31,521 nucleotides of DNA, from assembly GCA_035438985.1 (NCBI GenBank), contig DAORJK010000026.1:1-31521 (forward strand). Reading direction: 5' to 3'. The translations under genes and the position numbers were made by a program. Shown here piece by piece: positions 1 to 7,350 of the stretch. The DNA comes from UBA4408 sp002389785. GTDB taxonomy: Bacteria > Bacteroidota > Bacteroidia > UBA4408. The notes under the pieces are model-generated. The model was not told where the DNA came from, did no database searches, and saw only the letters and a list, made by a program, of their open reading frames with translations. Every line of letters begins with the position of its first letter. Position 1 is the stretch's first letter.

Positions 1-54
1 CCTGAGGCAACCGGGATTAAATAAAAATCCGTCAACTTATTCTAGGACGTTACA
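1..54. repeat. Left copy of 54-bp perfect terminal inverted repeat (probable IS end)
   Basis: Bases 1-54 are the exact reverse complement of 31468-31521. Identity stops sharply after TACA (positions 51-54), so read outward from the genes the repeat begins 5'-TGTAACGTCC. A TG...CA terminus and a sharp boundary fit the end of an insertion sequence of which only the outer 54 bp were captured. Inside it GGATT (15-19) and AATCC (27-31 region) can form a small hairpin. No transposase is visible, so the family is not assigned. Confidence 0.75.
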
Positions 55-69
55 AATACTTCTAAACAA

Positions 70-600
70 TTAAATTGATTTACTTAATTGAGGGATATTT
101 TTTTGAGCAACAGCGAAAGCCGAAAATAAAACAGTAGAATAAACTAAATCACCCAACAACGAATATCCAAAAAATGGGATTGCTGCGGTATAGCTGGCGG
201 CTGTTCCTGCTAATGTAGCCGGATATAAACCTTCACTTAAATACCAAAATGGAAGGTTGGTTACCAGAAAAAATATTACTGAGCTTAGCATAGAAGCTGC
301 TCCGACTGAAACTACCGATATCTTTTTGCGAATAATTTGTCCTAAAAAAACAGTAAACGCAAAGCACATATAAACTGCAGGGGTTGAAGCACTAAATCCT
401 AAAAATAAATCGGATAAAATAAGCGCGATGAAAGGAATTAAAAATGCCGCTTTTTTATCGTTTAAATAAGCTCCTCCGAATAAAGCAATCGCAGCAACTG
501 GAGTAAAATTAGGCAAATGAGGAAGTAGCCGGGATATTGCAGCAATTCCAATAGCACTGCTGATAAAAATAAATTTAGGAGTCAGTTGTTTACTATTCAT
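70..600 (-). CDS. DUF6580-type integral membrane protein
   Basis: This 176-residue protein is almost entirely hydrophobic, with about five membrane segments. Near the N-terminus it has the stretch RLLPHLPNFTPVAAIALFGG (about residues 24-43), which I recognise from Bacteroidota proteins named DUF6580 family putative transport protein; these resemble the S components of ECF vitamin transporters. The substrate is unknown and I see no B12 riboswitch upstream. The stop codon lies 15 bp from the left inverted repeat, so the gene appears complete rather than cut by it. It is divergent from the rhodanese-like gene, with a palindromic candidate operator between them. The family assignment is from recalled sequence similarity. 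Confidence 0.8.
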   Translation of the reverse strand: MNSKQLTPKFIFISSAIGIAAISRLLPHLPNFTPVAAIALFGGAYLNDKKAAFLIPFIALILSDLFLGFSASTPAVYMCFAFTVFLGQIIRKKISVVSVGAASMLSSVIFFLVTNLPFWYLSEGLYPATLAGTAASYTAAIPFFGYSLLGDLVYSTVLFSAFAVAQKNIPQLSKSI

Positions 601-676
601 ATCTTTTTTAAGTATTTAATTTGGTAATTCAGTAGGATTAAATTAAGTACTGATTAACATTTTTCGTTTAGTTGAG

Positions 677-684
677 CAAAAGTA
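677..684 (-). promoter_or_regulatory. Candidate -7 promoter element (TACTTTTG) for the DUF6580 gene
   Basis: On the minus strand this reads TACTTTTGC and matches the Bacteroidota -7 consensus TAnnTTTG. It lies 76 bp upstream of the ATG at 600. No convincing TTTG -33 element is seen at the usual distance, so the call rests on the -7 element alone. Confidence 0.4.
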
Positions 685-759
685 GAAAAAAAAGATATAC
701 TTTTAGAATATCATTACATCAGGTAATAGAGTGATTTGGAAATTAGCTATTAACTGAAC

Positions 760-778
760 TTGCATACAATGTATGCAA
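760..778. promoter_or_regulatory. 19-bp perfect palindrome, candidate operator
   Basis: TTGCATAC-AAT-GTATGCAA has two perfect 8-bp arms around a 3-bp centre, in the intergenic region between two divergent genes. Its size and symmetry fit the site of a dimeric helix-turn-helix repressor of GntR or TetR type. No such regulator is encoded nearby, so the partner is unknown. Confidence 0.55.
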
Positions 779-859
779 AATACAAAAAGGATGTAATTCG
801 AATCGAAAACAAGAAAACAATAATTCATTAAATCATTTATTATTCAAATTAACCCATAC

Positions 860-1264
860 ATGAGAAAACAAGTTATAGCAGCTACTCTTGCACTATTAAT
901 TTCAGCAGGAAATGTATCTGCACAAGAAATTGAAAAAAATGATACGCCTAAATACACGGTTTTTTCGGCGGCTGTATTTAAAGATAAATATAAGAGTACG
1001 AATTTGCTTATAGATGTAAGGGAGCCTTCCTTGTTTGCCAAATGGCATCTTAAAGGCGCCATAAACCTAATCATAGCCAATGCATCATTGCCTGGTGTAT
1101 TGAAGAATAGAAAGCGAGAAGACAATGTATATGTGTATGCCGAAGCAATAACAGCAGCAGCTCAAGCCGCTGATCTTCTCACCAACGCGGGTTTTTTAAA
1201 TGTCTATATTTTAGAAGGTAAGTATTCCGAATTAGTTAAACTTGGAATGCTTGAAGTAAAATAG
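860..1264 (+). CDS. Exported rhodanese-like protein lacking the catalytic cysteine
   Basis: The 134-residue product has a signal peptide (residues 1-21, cleavage likely after NVSA) followed by one rhodanese homology domain. Typical rhodanese features are visible: LLIDVRE at 49-55, WHLKGAINL at 62-70 and the C-terminal GFLNVYILEGKYSEL. The position where active rhodaneses carry the persulfide-forming cysteine (about residue 94, in VYVYAEAITAAA) holds alanine, and the mature protein has no cysteine at all. It therefore probably cannot transfer sulfur and may act as a binding or sensing domain in the periplasm. It is divergent from the DUF6580 gene and convergent with the HU-SPOR gene. Confidence 0.82.
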   Translation: MRKQVIAATLALLISAGNVSAQEIEKNDTPKYTVFSAAVFKDKYKSTNLLIDVREPSLFAKWHLKGAINLIIANASLPGVLKNRKREDNVYVYAEAITAAAQAADLLTNAGFLNVYILEGKYSELVKLGMLEVK

Positions 1265-1281
1265 TACAATAAAAAGGGAAG

Positions 1282-1313
1282 ACTAAAAATAAGAAATGAA
1301 GTATTTTTTAGTT
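1282..1313. terminator. Weak AT-rich hairpin between convergent genes
   Basis: ACTAAAAATA (1282-1291) can pair with TATTTTTTAGT (1302-1312) around a 10-nt loop. It lies between the convergent rhodanese-like and HU-SPOR genes and could end both transcripts, but the stem is almost all A-T and may be chance. Confidence 0.3.
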
Positions 1314-1355
1314 TAAAATCGAAGGGTGTACTCGTCATTTAATAATTGACAAGCC

Positions 1356-2480
1356 TTAGTTTTTCATTAGCCAAATATCAGGATTCTCTGATTTTAACTC
1401 TTCTTTGGCAGCTTCGGCTGAAAATCGATCGGCAAATGTGTGGTAACTTACTCTATATAAACCTTGGCTATTTTGACCCGCCAAACCTGCATTAAAACCT
1501 TTTGCTTTTAATTCAGTAATTAAAGCCAATGCATTTTCTTTTTCCTTGAAACATCCGGCAATTAGCGAATAAGAACCCGTTTTAACATAATTGGAAGGCC
1601 TACTGCTCAAGGGCTCTGTATTTGAGTTAGAATTTTTTGCATTGCCACCAATTGGTTCAACTGAAGCATGTTCAATTAACTTTTCATCTTGAGTAGATTC
1701 TATCATCAATTCAGGTTTTACCGGAATCGTTTTTGAATTGTCGTCGGTTAGTGCAATATAGCTAATATCAGTAGCATTTAATGCAAGTTCGACACTAGAT
1801 TTAAAAATAGTGTTTGGCAGTGTTGAAACTTGAGTTCGTTCAATATAAACTGGTTTGTCGTGTTCGTAAAATGGACTAAATGAGCTGGCTGAGGTATTTA
1901 GCTTATTTACCAAATTAAGTTTGAATGGAACTACTATAAGCAGCAATAAAATTGGGATAAGCGCTGCAAGTTGCCAAGTTTTTTTTGAAACTTTTTTTGC
2001 AACAGGAATAGGTATTGGAGGTCTGTCTTTAAATTGTTTTTCAATTCGCTCCGTAAAATTTTCTCGTTTAATTGCAGGCGACTGAAAGCTTGATAATCCG
2101 AACGAATCGAGCAAATAATTAATTGTAGTATCAGCTGTAAATTGAAGATTATTTTCAATATCGTTATATAGTGTTCCTACTCCAGCTAATTCAACTTTTT
2201 CTCTTTTTGCTAGGCGAATTTCAATGCGTAGAACTTCTTGTTCAATCCATAAAGTTGCTTCATTAAATGAAATGGATAAATCAGAAGCAATGGCATTTGC
2301 CAGCAATCCATCATTGGTTGACAAGTTTTTATTGAAGGCAATTTTTTTATATGGAGGTTCAAAACTATGTTGGGTAGGATGAATGCGAGCAGGTGCGTAA
2401 ATTCCAACAAATCCTCCAAAGTCGGGAATGATTACGCAATCGTATTCTATTAATAAATTACTGATGTATTTTCCTAGCAT
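1356..2480 (-). CDS. HU-CCDC81/SPOR domain membrane protein
   Basis: This 374-residue protein starts with MLGKYISNLLIEYDCVIIPD, the typical opening of Bacteroidota HU-CCDC81 domains, which extend to about residue 130. A proline-rich linker and one membrane segment (about 169-186, LAALIPILLLLIVVPF) follow, then a low-complexity periplasmic stretch and a C-terminal SPOR domain (about 303-374, YSLIAGCFKEKENA onward). SPOR domains bind denuded peptidoglycan glycan strands at the division septum. The HU-like part would lie in the cytoplasm, so the protein could connect DNA or a cytoplasmic partner to the cell wall; that role is inference. The gene begins 52 bp after the dihydroorotase-like gene and is probably its operon partner. 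Confidence 0.88.
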   Translation of the reverse strand: MLGKYISNLLIEYDCVIIPDFGGFVGIYAPARIHPTQHSFEPPYKKIAFNKNLSTNDGLLANAIASDLSISFNEATLWIEQEVLRIEIRLAKREKVELAGVGTLYNDIENNLQFTADTTINYLLDSFGLSSFQSPAIKRENFTERIEKQFKDRPPIPIPVAKKVSKKTWQLAALIPILLLLIVVPFKLNLVNKLNTSASSFSPFYEHDKPVYIERTQVSTLPNTIFKSSVELALNATDISYIALTDDNSKTIPVKPELMIESTQDEKLIEHASVEPIGGNAKNSNSNTEPLSSRPSNYVKTGSYSLIAGCFKEKENALALITELKAKGFNAGLAGQNSQGLYRVSYHTFADRFSAEAAKEELKSENPDIWLMKN

Positions 2481-2532
2481 CTTTTTTAAACCTACTGCGA
2501 ATTTACTAAAATTTTTAACTGGAAAAAGTCAG

Positions 2533-3807
2533 TTAAAGAAGATGATTTTTGATAAAGCTATTTTTATTGATAATGCCATATACCCGTCCCTTTAGCTGCT
2601 TATTGATAAATGGGGTGTTTTTAGATTTTGATTGAATGTGTGAGTTTGTAAATGTCCAAACAGTATCGGGTACGAATAAAGTTAAATTAGCACTTTCATT
2701 TTCAGCTAGTTTGGGAATTGCTAACTGCAGCAATTTACGAGGTGCTTCAGAAAATTTATTAATCAAATTAAGTAAACCAAGTTGTTGTTTAGAAGAATTA
2801 AGCAATCCATAAAAACTTTCCAGTCCAATCATTCCATCAGCAGCGTATTCAAATTCACGTTCCTTGTTTTCAATAACTTGGGGAGTATGATCACTGCAGA
2901 TTACGTCTATCGTATTATCAGCAAGGCCCTGCCACAATGCTTCACAATCGTTATTCGTGCGCAAGGCTGGTTTTACTTTGTAATTAGAATCAAAATCGGC
3001 CAAATCGCTATCTTGTGCAATCAGGTTGTGAACGGCAACTCCACAAGTAACAGCTATTCCTTTACTTTTTGCTTCCCGTATACGGGCTACCGCACCTGAA
3101 GTTGAAATCGGTGAAAGGTGAATAGAAGTTTGATGATACTCGGCAAGTGCAAGATCACGCGCCACCATTAATTCTTCGGCTAATGCAGGAATTCCTTTAA
3201 CTCCGAGTCGTGTACTCATTTCACCTTCGTTCATTTTGCCACCTCCAGCCAATGCTTCATCTTCCGGAAAGTGAATGATTGTGCCATTAAAACCTTTAGC
3301 ATATAATAAGGAGCGTGAAAGTAAACCTGCATCCTTAATTGAATGTTTATTATCCGAAAATGCAATTGCTCCGGCGCAATGCATATCGTACATTTCGCTC
3401 ATGTTTTTTCCTGCTAAATCTTGTGAAAGCGCTCCAACCGGATAAACCTCAACTGCTTCACGTTGTGTTTTAGATTGTATATACTCAATAGCAGCTTTGC
3501 TTTGAATAGGACTTATATCGGATGAAAAACAAGCAATACCGGTAAATCCCCCGGCAGCAGCAGCTTTGCATCCACTCAATAAATCTTCTGCTATTTCAGC
3601 ACCCGGATCATTCAAATTTACCTGCATATCGAACCAACCTATAGAAACATGCAAATTAGGTATTTCAATAAGCTGTGCATTTTCCTCCGGTTTTAATTCT
3701 GGAGCAATGGATTTTATAATGCCATCCTTGATGCACAGGTCAACTTTTTTTCCGTTCCATTTGGAATCAGAATTTACAATTACCGCTGATTTAATTAGAA
3801 GGTTCAT
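2533..3807 (-). CDS. Dihydroorotase-like protein lacking metal ligands (probable pseudoenzyme)
   Basis: The fold is that of class I dihydroorotase (amidohydrolase superfamily; carbamoyl-aspartate to dihydroorotate in pyrimidine synthesis), and the 424-residue length is normal. Using ATG at 3807, the conserved HxH metal site is replaced by Q62-V-N64 (WFDMQVNLNDPG). The histidine of the usual HVST motif is proline (P233 in IHLSPIST). D152, H179 and D306 (SDHTP) remain. Without the HxH pair, zinc-dependent catalysis is unlikely. The ATG overlaps the stop of the upstream BatA-like gene as ATGA, which argues for translational coupling. A TTG at 3816 is a possible but weaker start. It could be a regulatory or scaffold paralogue, as known for PyrC-like partners of aspartate transcarbamoylase; I would not name it pyrC. 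Confidence 0.85.
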   Translation of the reverse strand: MNLLIKSAVIVNSDSKWNGKKVDLCIKDGIIKSIAPELKPEENAQLIEIPNLHVSIGWFDMQVNLNDPGAEIAEDLLSGCKAAAAGGFTGIACFSSDISPIQSKAAIEYIQSKTQREAVEVYPVGALSQDLAGKNMSEMYDMHCAGAIAFSDNKHSIKDAGLLSRSLLYAKGFNGTIIHFPEDEALAGGGKMNEGEMSTRLGVKGIPALAEELMVARDLALAEYHQTSIHLSPISTSGAVARIREAKSKGIAVTCGVAVHNLIAQDSDLADFDSNYKVKPALRTNNDCEALWQGLADNTIDVICSDHTPQVIENKEREFEYAADGMIGLESFYGLLNSSKQQLGLLNLINKFSEAPRKLLQLAIPKLAENESANLTLFVPDTVWTFTNSHIQSKSKNTPFINKQLKGRVYGIINKNSFIKNHLL

Positions 3808-5858
3808 TTTTTCCAAATTCGTAGTAAAGTAATTTCAACAGCTAAAAAGAAAAGTGCTGCAATTAGGCACCATTTCCAGAAGCGCTTTCCTTGATTTATT
3901 TCTTTTAATGATGCAGTGATTCCTTTCTCACTTCCCGAAAGTAGTGAAAAATTTGAATAGCCTTTTTGTGAAATAACATCAATAAGCGATTCAACAGAAT
4001 AGCAATTTAGGGCAGATTCTTTTCGGTTATAATTAAAGGCAAAGCCTCCAATTGTATCATTCTCTAATTTCAAAAGATAGGTATCGGCCTGTTTCAGCTG
4101 ATTGTGTAAAACTAATCTAGTGCCTTCCGGCTGTTGCTTCACTTCGGGTACCATATCAAAGGAATCACCGCTGTTTTTTACATGAAAAACCGCCTCCGTA
4201 GTACTCGATGGAGTTTCAATTTCTACCGTTTCATGTTTACCAATAGTATAAGCTATTTGTTGATAAGGCTTGCTATACAAAGCTATTTTATACATGGTTG
4301 GAACAAACATGGCATGTTTACTAAAATTGCTAAAGTCGGTATTGAGTCCAACGGCGGATACATAAACTTTACCTTTTCCAACTGAATTTTTGCCTAAAAA
4401 ATGTTCCCCATTTTGTAGTTTCATCAAGTACTCGAAATTTGAACGAGTTGCTTGGTTTATTGAATAATGCGTATAAACAACCGGTAAATCAATCGACTGC
4501 GGTATTTTTTTGCTTTTATCAAAAACATCGTTGTAGATATTGTGGCCATAATTCACCTTATCGACACGTGTATTTGCAGTATCTAAATGGGTAAAATAAT
4601 TGGCTGGAAGTGAACTTAAAAAGCTTTGGTAGTTTGCTAGGTCAATTAAGGGTGCAGGAAAAATTAACAAGCTGCCGCCTGACAGTATGCGTCTTTTTAT
4701 TTCCTGCGCCAGTCCCGAAGAAATACTTTTTAACTCATTGAGCACAATTAAATTGGCAGTTGTAAGTGCATTGTAATCCATGTTTTTTTGCGAAAGGGAA
4801 ACAAAACTAAATGCTGAATCCTTTTCAAATAGATTGGAGATTGGCGAAATACCAGGTTCTTCCGAAATACTTACCACTTTTATTTTTGAATTTATATCGA
4901 AACTGAAAAAATAAGTATCATCAAAGCTCACTGGATAATCGTTTAGTTGTAATTGTGCTGCATGCAAACCGCTTTCTTTGCAAGTAAATGTAAGATCAAC
5001 CTGCACTGTTGAATTGGCCTCAACACTAAAGCTGGCTAAGGCTTTTTGTTTTTTATTTATCAGTAGTTTAATCGGAGCATTTTCAAGTTCATTTTCAGAA
5101 GCATTCGTAATGCGCACATGCAAAACTTCCGGATGGTTAAGTTGTCGTGTAGGGCTTTCAAACCAGCAGGTATCAATTGAAACATTGGCAATGGTTTTTG
5201 AAATCAAGGGAAGTAAGCTAACCTGAATACCGGAATCAGGGTGTAGATTTTCGAAATTGAAATTGGATTTTTGAAAATCTGAAATTAGGTAGCTGAATTT
5301 ATTTTTAGCGTCTCCTGAATTGAGCAAATCGCTTTGTCTACTAAGTATTTCCTGAATAGATTTAACGGAAGCAGAGCTCTTCACCTCTTGCAAGGCCAGC
5401 AAAAATTCGTCGCGGGTTAACAATCGCTGATGCTTTCCTTCAAAATCGTTTGTGAGTAATTGAAAGCGATCGCTCGATGCATAGGTCGCTGCAATTTGGC
5501 TGGCATTTTTTTTTGCTTCTTCCAGCAAGGTTCCAGCGTTACCAAGTGCATCCATGCTAAATGAATTGTCGACAAAAATACTGATGACTTTAGAGCCACT
5601 AGCGATGGTAGAATTATTAACGGGTAAATAAGGTTGCGCAAAAGCCAACACTAAAAAACTAATCGCAAGCATGCGACTAAGTAGCACTAACAAATGGCGC
5701 AACTTTGATTTAGATTGGGTTTCCTGTTTTATTTCACGCAAAAATTTAACGTTGGTAAAATAAATACGCTTAAATTTTCGAAAGTTAAAAAGGTGAATTA
5801 TTAATGGAATTGCAAGTGCTGAAAGGGCAAACAAAAAGCCGGGATAAATAAACTGCAT
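3804..5858 (-). CDS. BatA-type membrane protein with vWA-like domain
   Basis: This 684-residue protein opens with the double-transmembrane module of BatA-like proteins (segments about 5-24 and 55-76, with HLFNFRKFKRIYFTNVKFL between them). A von Willebrand A-type domain follows with a MIDAS-like D97-N-S99-F-S101. A long periplasmic region contains a glutamine-amidotransferase-like portion, and a last membrane segment lies near the C-terminus (about 661-679). Such proteins occur widely in Bacteroidota, often with MoxR/Bat clusters, but their exact function is unsettled. It is the first gene of a minus-strand operon with the dihydroorotase-like and HU-SPOR genes. The ATG at 5858 is only 7 nt from a -7 element, so the message should be leaderless or nearly so. 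Confidence 0.87.
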   Translation of the reverse strand: MQFIYPGFLFALSALAIPLIIHLFNFRKFKRIYFTNVKFLREIKQETQSKSKLRHLLVLLSRMLAISFLVLAFAQPYLPVNNSTIASGSKVISIFVDNSFSMDALGNAGTLLEEAKKNASQIAATYASSDRFQLLTNDFEGKHQRLLTRDEFLLALQEVKSSASVKSIQEILSRQSDLLNSGDAKNKFSYLISDFQKSNFNFENLHPDSGIQVSLLPLISKTIANVSIDTCWFESPTRQLNHPEVLHVRITNASENELENAPIKLLINKKQKALASFSVEANSTVQVDLTFTCKESGLHAAQLQLNDYPVSFDDTYFFSFDINSKIKVVSISEEPGISPISNLFEKDSAFSFVSLSQKNMDYNALTTANLIVLNELKSISSGLAQEIKRRILSGGSLLIFPAPLIDLANYQSFLSSLPANYFTHLDTANTRVDKVNYGHNIYNDVFDKSKKIPQSIDLPVVYTHYSINQATRSNFEYLMKLQNGEHFLGKNSVGKGKVYVSAVGLNTDFSNFSKHAMFVPTMYKIALYSKPYQQIAYTIGKHETVEIETPSSTTEAVFHVKNSGDSFDMVPEVKQQPEGTRLVLHNQLKQADTYLLKLENDTIGGFAFNYNRKESALNCYSVESLIDVISQKGYSNFSLLSGSEKGITASLKEINQGKRFWKWCLIAALFFLAVEITLLRIWKK

Positions 5859-5865
5859 AGGGCTT

Positions 5866-5873
5866 CAAAGGTA
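5866..5873 (-). promoter_or_regulatory. -7 promoter element (TACCTTTG) of the BatA-like operon
   Basis: The minus strand reads TACCTTTG, an exact match to TAnnTTTG. Only 7 nt separate it from the ATG at 5858, placing the expected transcription start within a few bases of the start codon. Confidence 0.65.
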
Positions 5874-6293
5874 AAAAATATTTAAGAAGCAAATGGACTG
5901 TTTTCTTTTTTATAAACTCTTAACAGTTATAAATATCCTGTCTATTTTATGATATTTAATTTGTTTATTTGCAATAGTACCACACTTACAATTTATTTTT
6001 ATAGGTGTAGCTTAATCTTGTATTCGACGTTTATAAAACATCAAGTTTAACCACGAACACAAAGTTTGCGCTAAGGGCACGAAAGCTATATTTTAATTAA
6101 TCCTCTTAGTATCCGTTTAGTTTAAGTCCTTTGATTCTAACTATTTAACCGCACATCTAAATCGTAATATTTTGCTTTTAATTTTATTTCAGGTATAAAA
6201 GCGGATCAGCATAATATGTAATTTCAAAAAATGAACATTTTAGTGAAAGCAGCCAATATTTAAGGTTGATATCATTTGGCTTGAAATAAACTC
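5874..6293. other. AT-rich intergenic region with a degenerate ACCACGAACACAAAG-type repeat
   Basis: About 420 bp without a convincing gene on either strand. The only recognisable element is at 6049-6087, where AACCACGAACACAAAG is followed by a similar word GGGCACGAAAGC. This low-complexity style resembles small dispersed intergenic repeats of environmental bacteria. A loose 6-bp inverted repeat (AGCCAA near 6252, TTGGCT near 6278) lies just downstream of the T9SS protein gene but lacks a T-run. Confidence 0.45.
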
Positions 6294-7205
6294 TTAATTA
6301 ATAATCAAATGTGTGGTTAATTGCCCGCCAAATGCATTGCTAATTTTCACAAAATATATACCCTTACTAAAATTGGGACTTAATAGGAGCTCTTGAAGGT
6401 GAATTGTATTGGAAAAGGTAAGCACTTCTATCCCATTAGAACTATAAATTTGCAATTTGTTCCAATTAAAATCAAGAGGTATTTGCAACTTAAATTGTCG
6501 CTCTGCAGGATTGGGAAGAACACTTAGTTTATACTGAGCATTAGTAGAAGTAGGACTTTTAATAGCTGTAGGGATACATGAACCAACAGCAGCATTTTGA
6601 TAAAACCAATTACTGCTATCAGTATAACACCGCAATTGGTTGGCATCTATACCATCATATAGACAGTTTGTAGATACCGGGAATAAATAATTAGAGCCAC
6701 CAAGTTTTTCGATGAAGCTATCTCCAAAACTGTAAGCAGGTATTGGAAGTGAGTAACTTACATGAAATTTTTTTAAGGTATCGATTCCATTAATATATTG
6801 CGAAATACTATCTACATGCACCAAGGAACTATCTTCAACACAAAAACCCGGTGAATTAGGATAAATATACCATGAGTCACCAACTTGTGCCCCAAAGTCG
6901 TAAAGTTTAAAAAAGAAATTTAATCCGGTTGAATAAGCATACACTTTATTATTTTCAATATAGGTATTAAAAATTGAATGTTGATATATACTAAACAAGG
7001 GATATGTTACATACAGGGTAGCACTAAAATTATCGCAAATTTGATTGTTGATTTGAGTAGTACCAATATGTGAAAGCACAAGATAGCCATGTCCTGGTAA
7101 ACCGGCTGCACTGTAATGCCATGTAGCGCCCGGCTGGCACCAAGGTTGACCTTGTGAAAAAGCTAAATTGCTAAGAAGAAGGAGGGCTGGTAAAATTTTT
7201 TTCAT
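6294..7205 (-). CDS. T9SS-sorted secreted protein of unknown function
   Basis: The 303-residue product has a signal peptide (MKKILPALLLLSNLAFS) and a C-terminal type A sorting domain (about residues 225-303). That domain shows the usual LSVLPNPAERQFKLQIP start, a central IYSSNGIEV and the closing LSPNFSKGIYFVKIS. This tail directs proteins through the type IX secretion system to the cell surface or medium. The middle part (about 20-215) is rich in aromatic residues, with several cysteines (for example in PWCQPG and GFCVED), and I do not recognise a catalytic domain. It stands alone between a long intergenic region and the purA terminator, so its job cannot be read from its neighbours. Confidence 0.85.
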   Translation of the reverse strand: MKKILPALLLLSNLAFSQGQPWCQPGATWHYSAAGLPGHGYLVLSHIGTTQINNQICDNFSATLYVTYPLFSIYQHSIFNTYIENNKVYAYSTGLNFFFKLYDFGAQVGDSWYIYPNSPGFCVEDSSLVHVDSISQYINGIDTLKKFHVSYSLPIPAYSFGDSFIEKLGGSNYLFPVSTNCLYDGIDANQLRCYTDSSNWFYQNAAVGSCIPTAIKSPTSTNAQYKLSVLPNPAERQFKLQIPLDFNWNKLQIYSSNGIEVLTFSNTIHLQELLLSPNFSKGIYFVKISNAFGGQLTTHLIIN

Positions 7206-7293
7206 GTTTTTAGTATTAGAAAAAATTGCCTTAGTAGGTCACTTTAAAGTTAATCAAATTATTCAAAAGTGTCGATAAATTATAAGGCTGCAC

Positions 7294-7329
7294 AAAAAAC
7301 ATCCTCTTTCAGTGAAGAAAGAGGATGTT
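7294..7329 (-). terminator. Strong intrinsic terminator of purA
   Basis: A perfect 13-bp stem (AACATCCTCTTTC at 7298-7310 with its complement at 7317-7329) encloses a 6-nt loop. On the minus strand it is followed by a run of six T. It lies 22 bp after the purA stop codon and ends the Fur-STAS-purA transcript. Confidence 0.92.
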
Positions 7330-7350
7330 AAAATGAGGTATCGTGCATGC

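Noticed and set aside
601..859. Cobalamin or other riboswitch upstream of the DUF6580 transporter-like gene
   Set aside because: The region is short and AT-rich and lacks the conserved riboswitch boxes; only the palindrome and a -7 element stand out.
3808..3816. TTG start at 3816 for the dihydroorotase-like gene
   Set aside because: ATG at 3807 forms a classic ATGA overlap with the upstream stop codon and keeps the whole domain.
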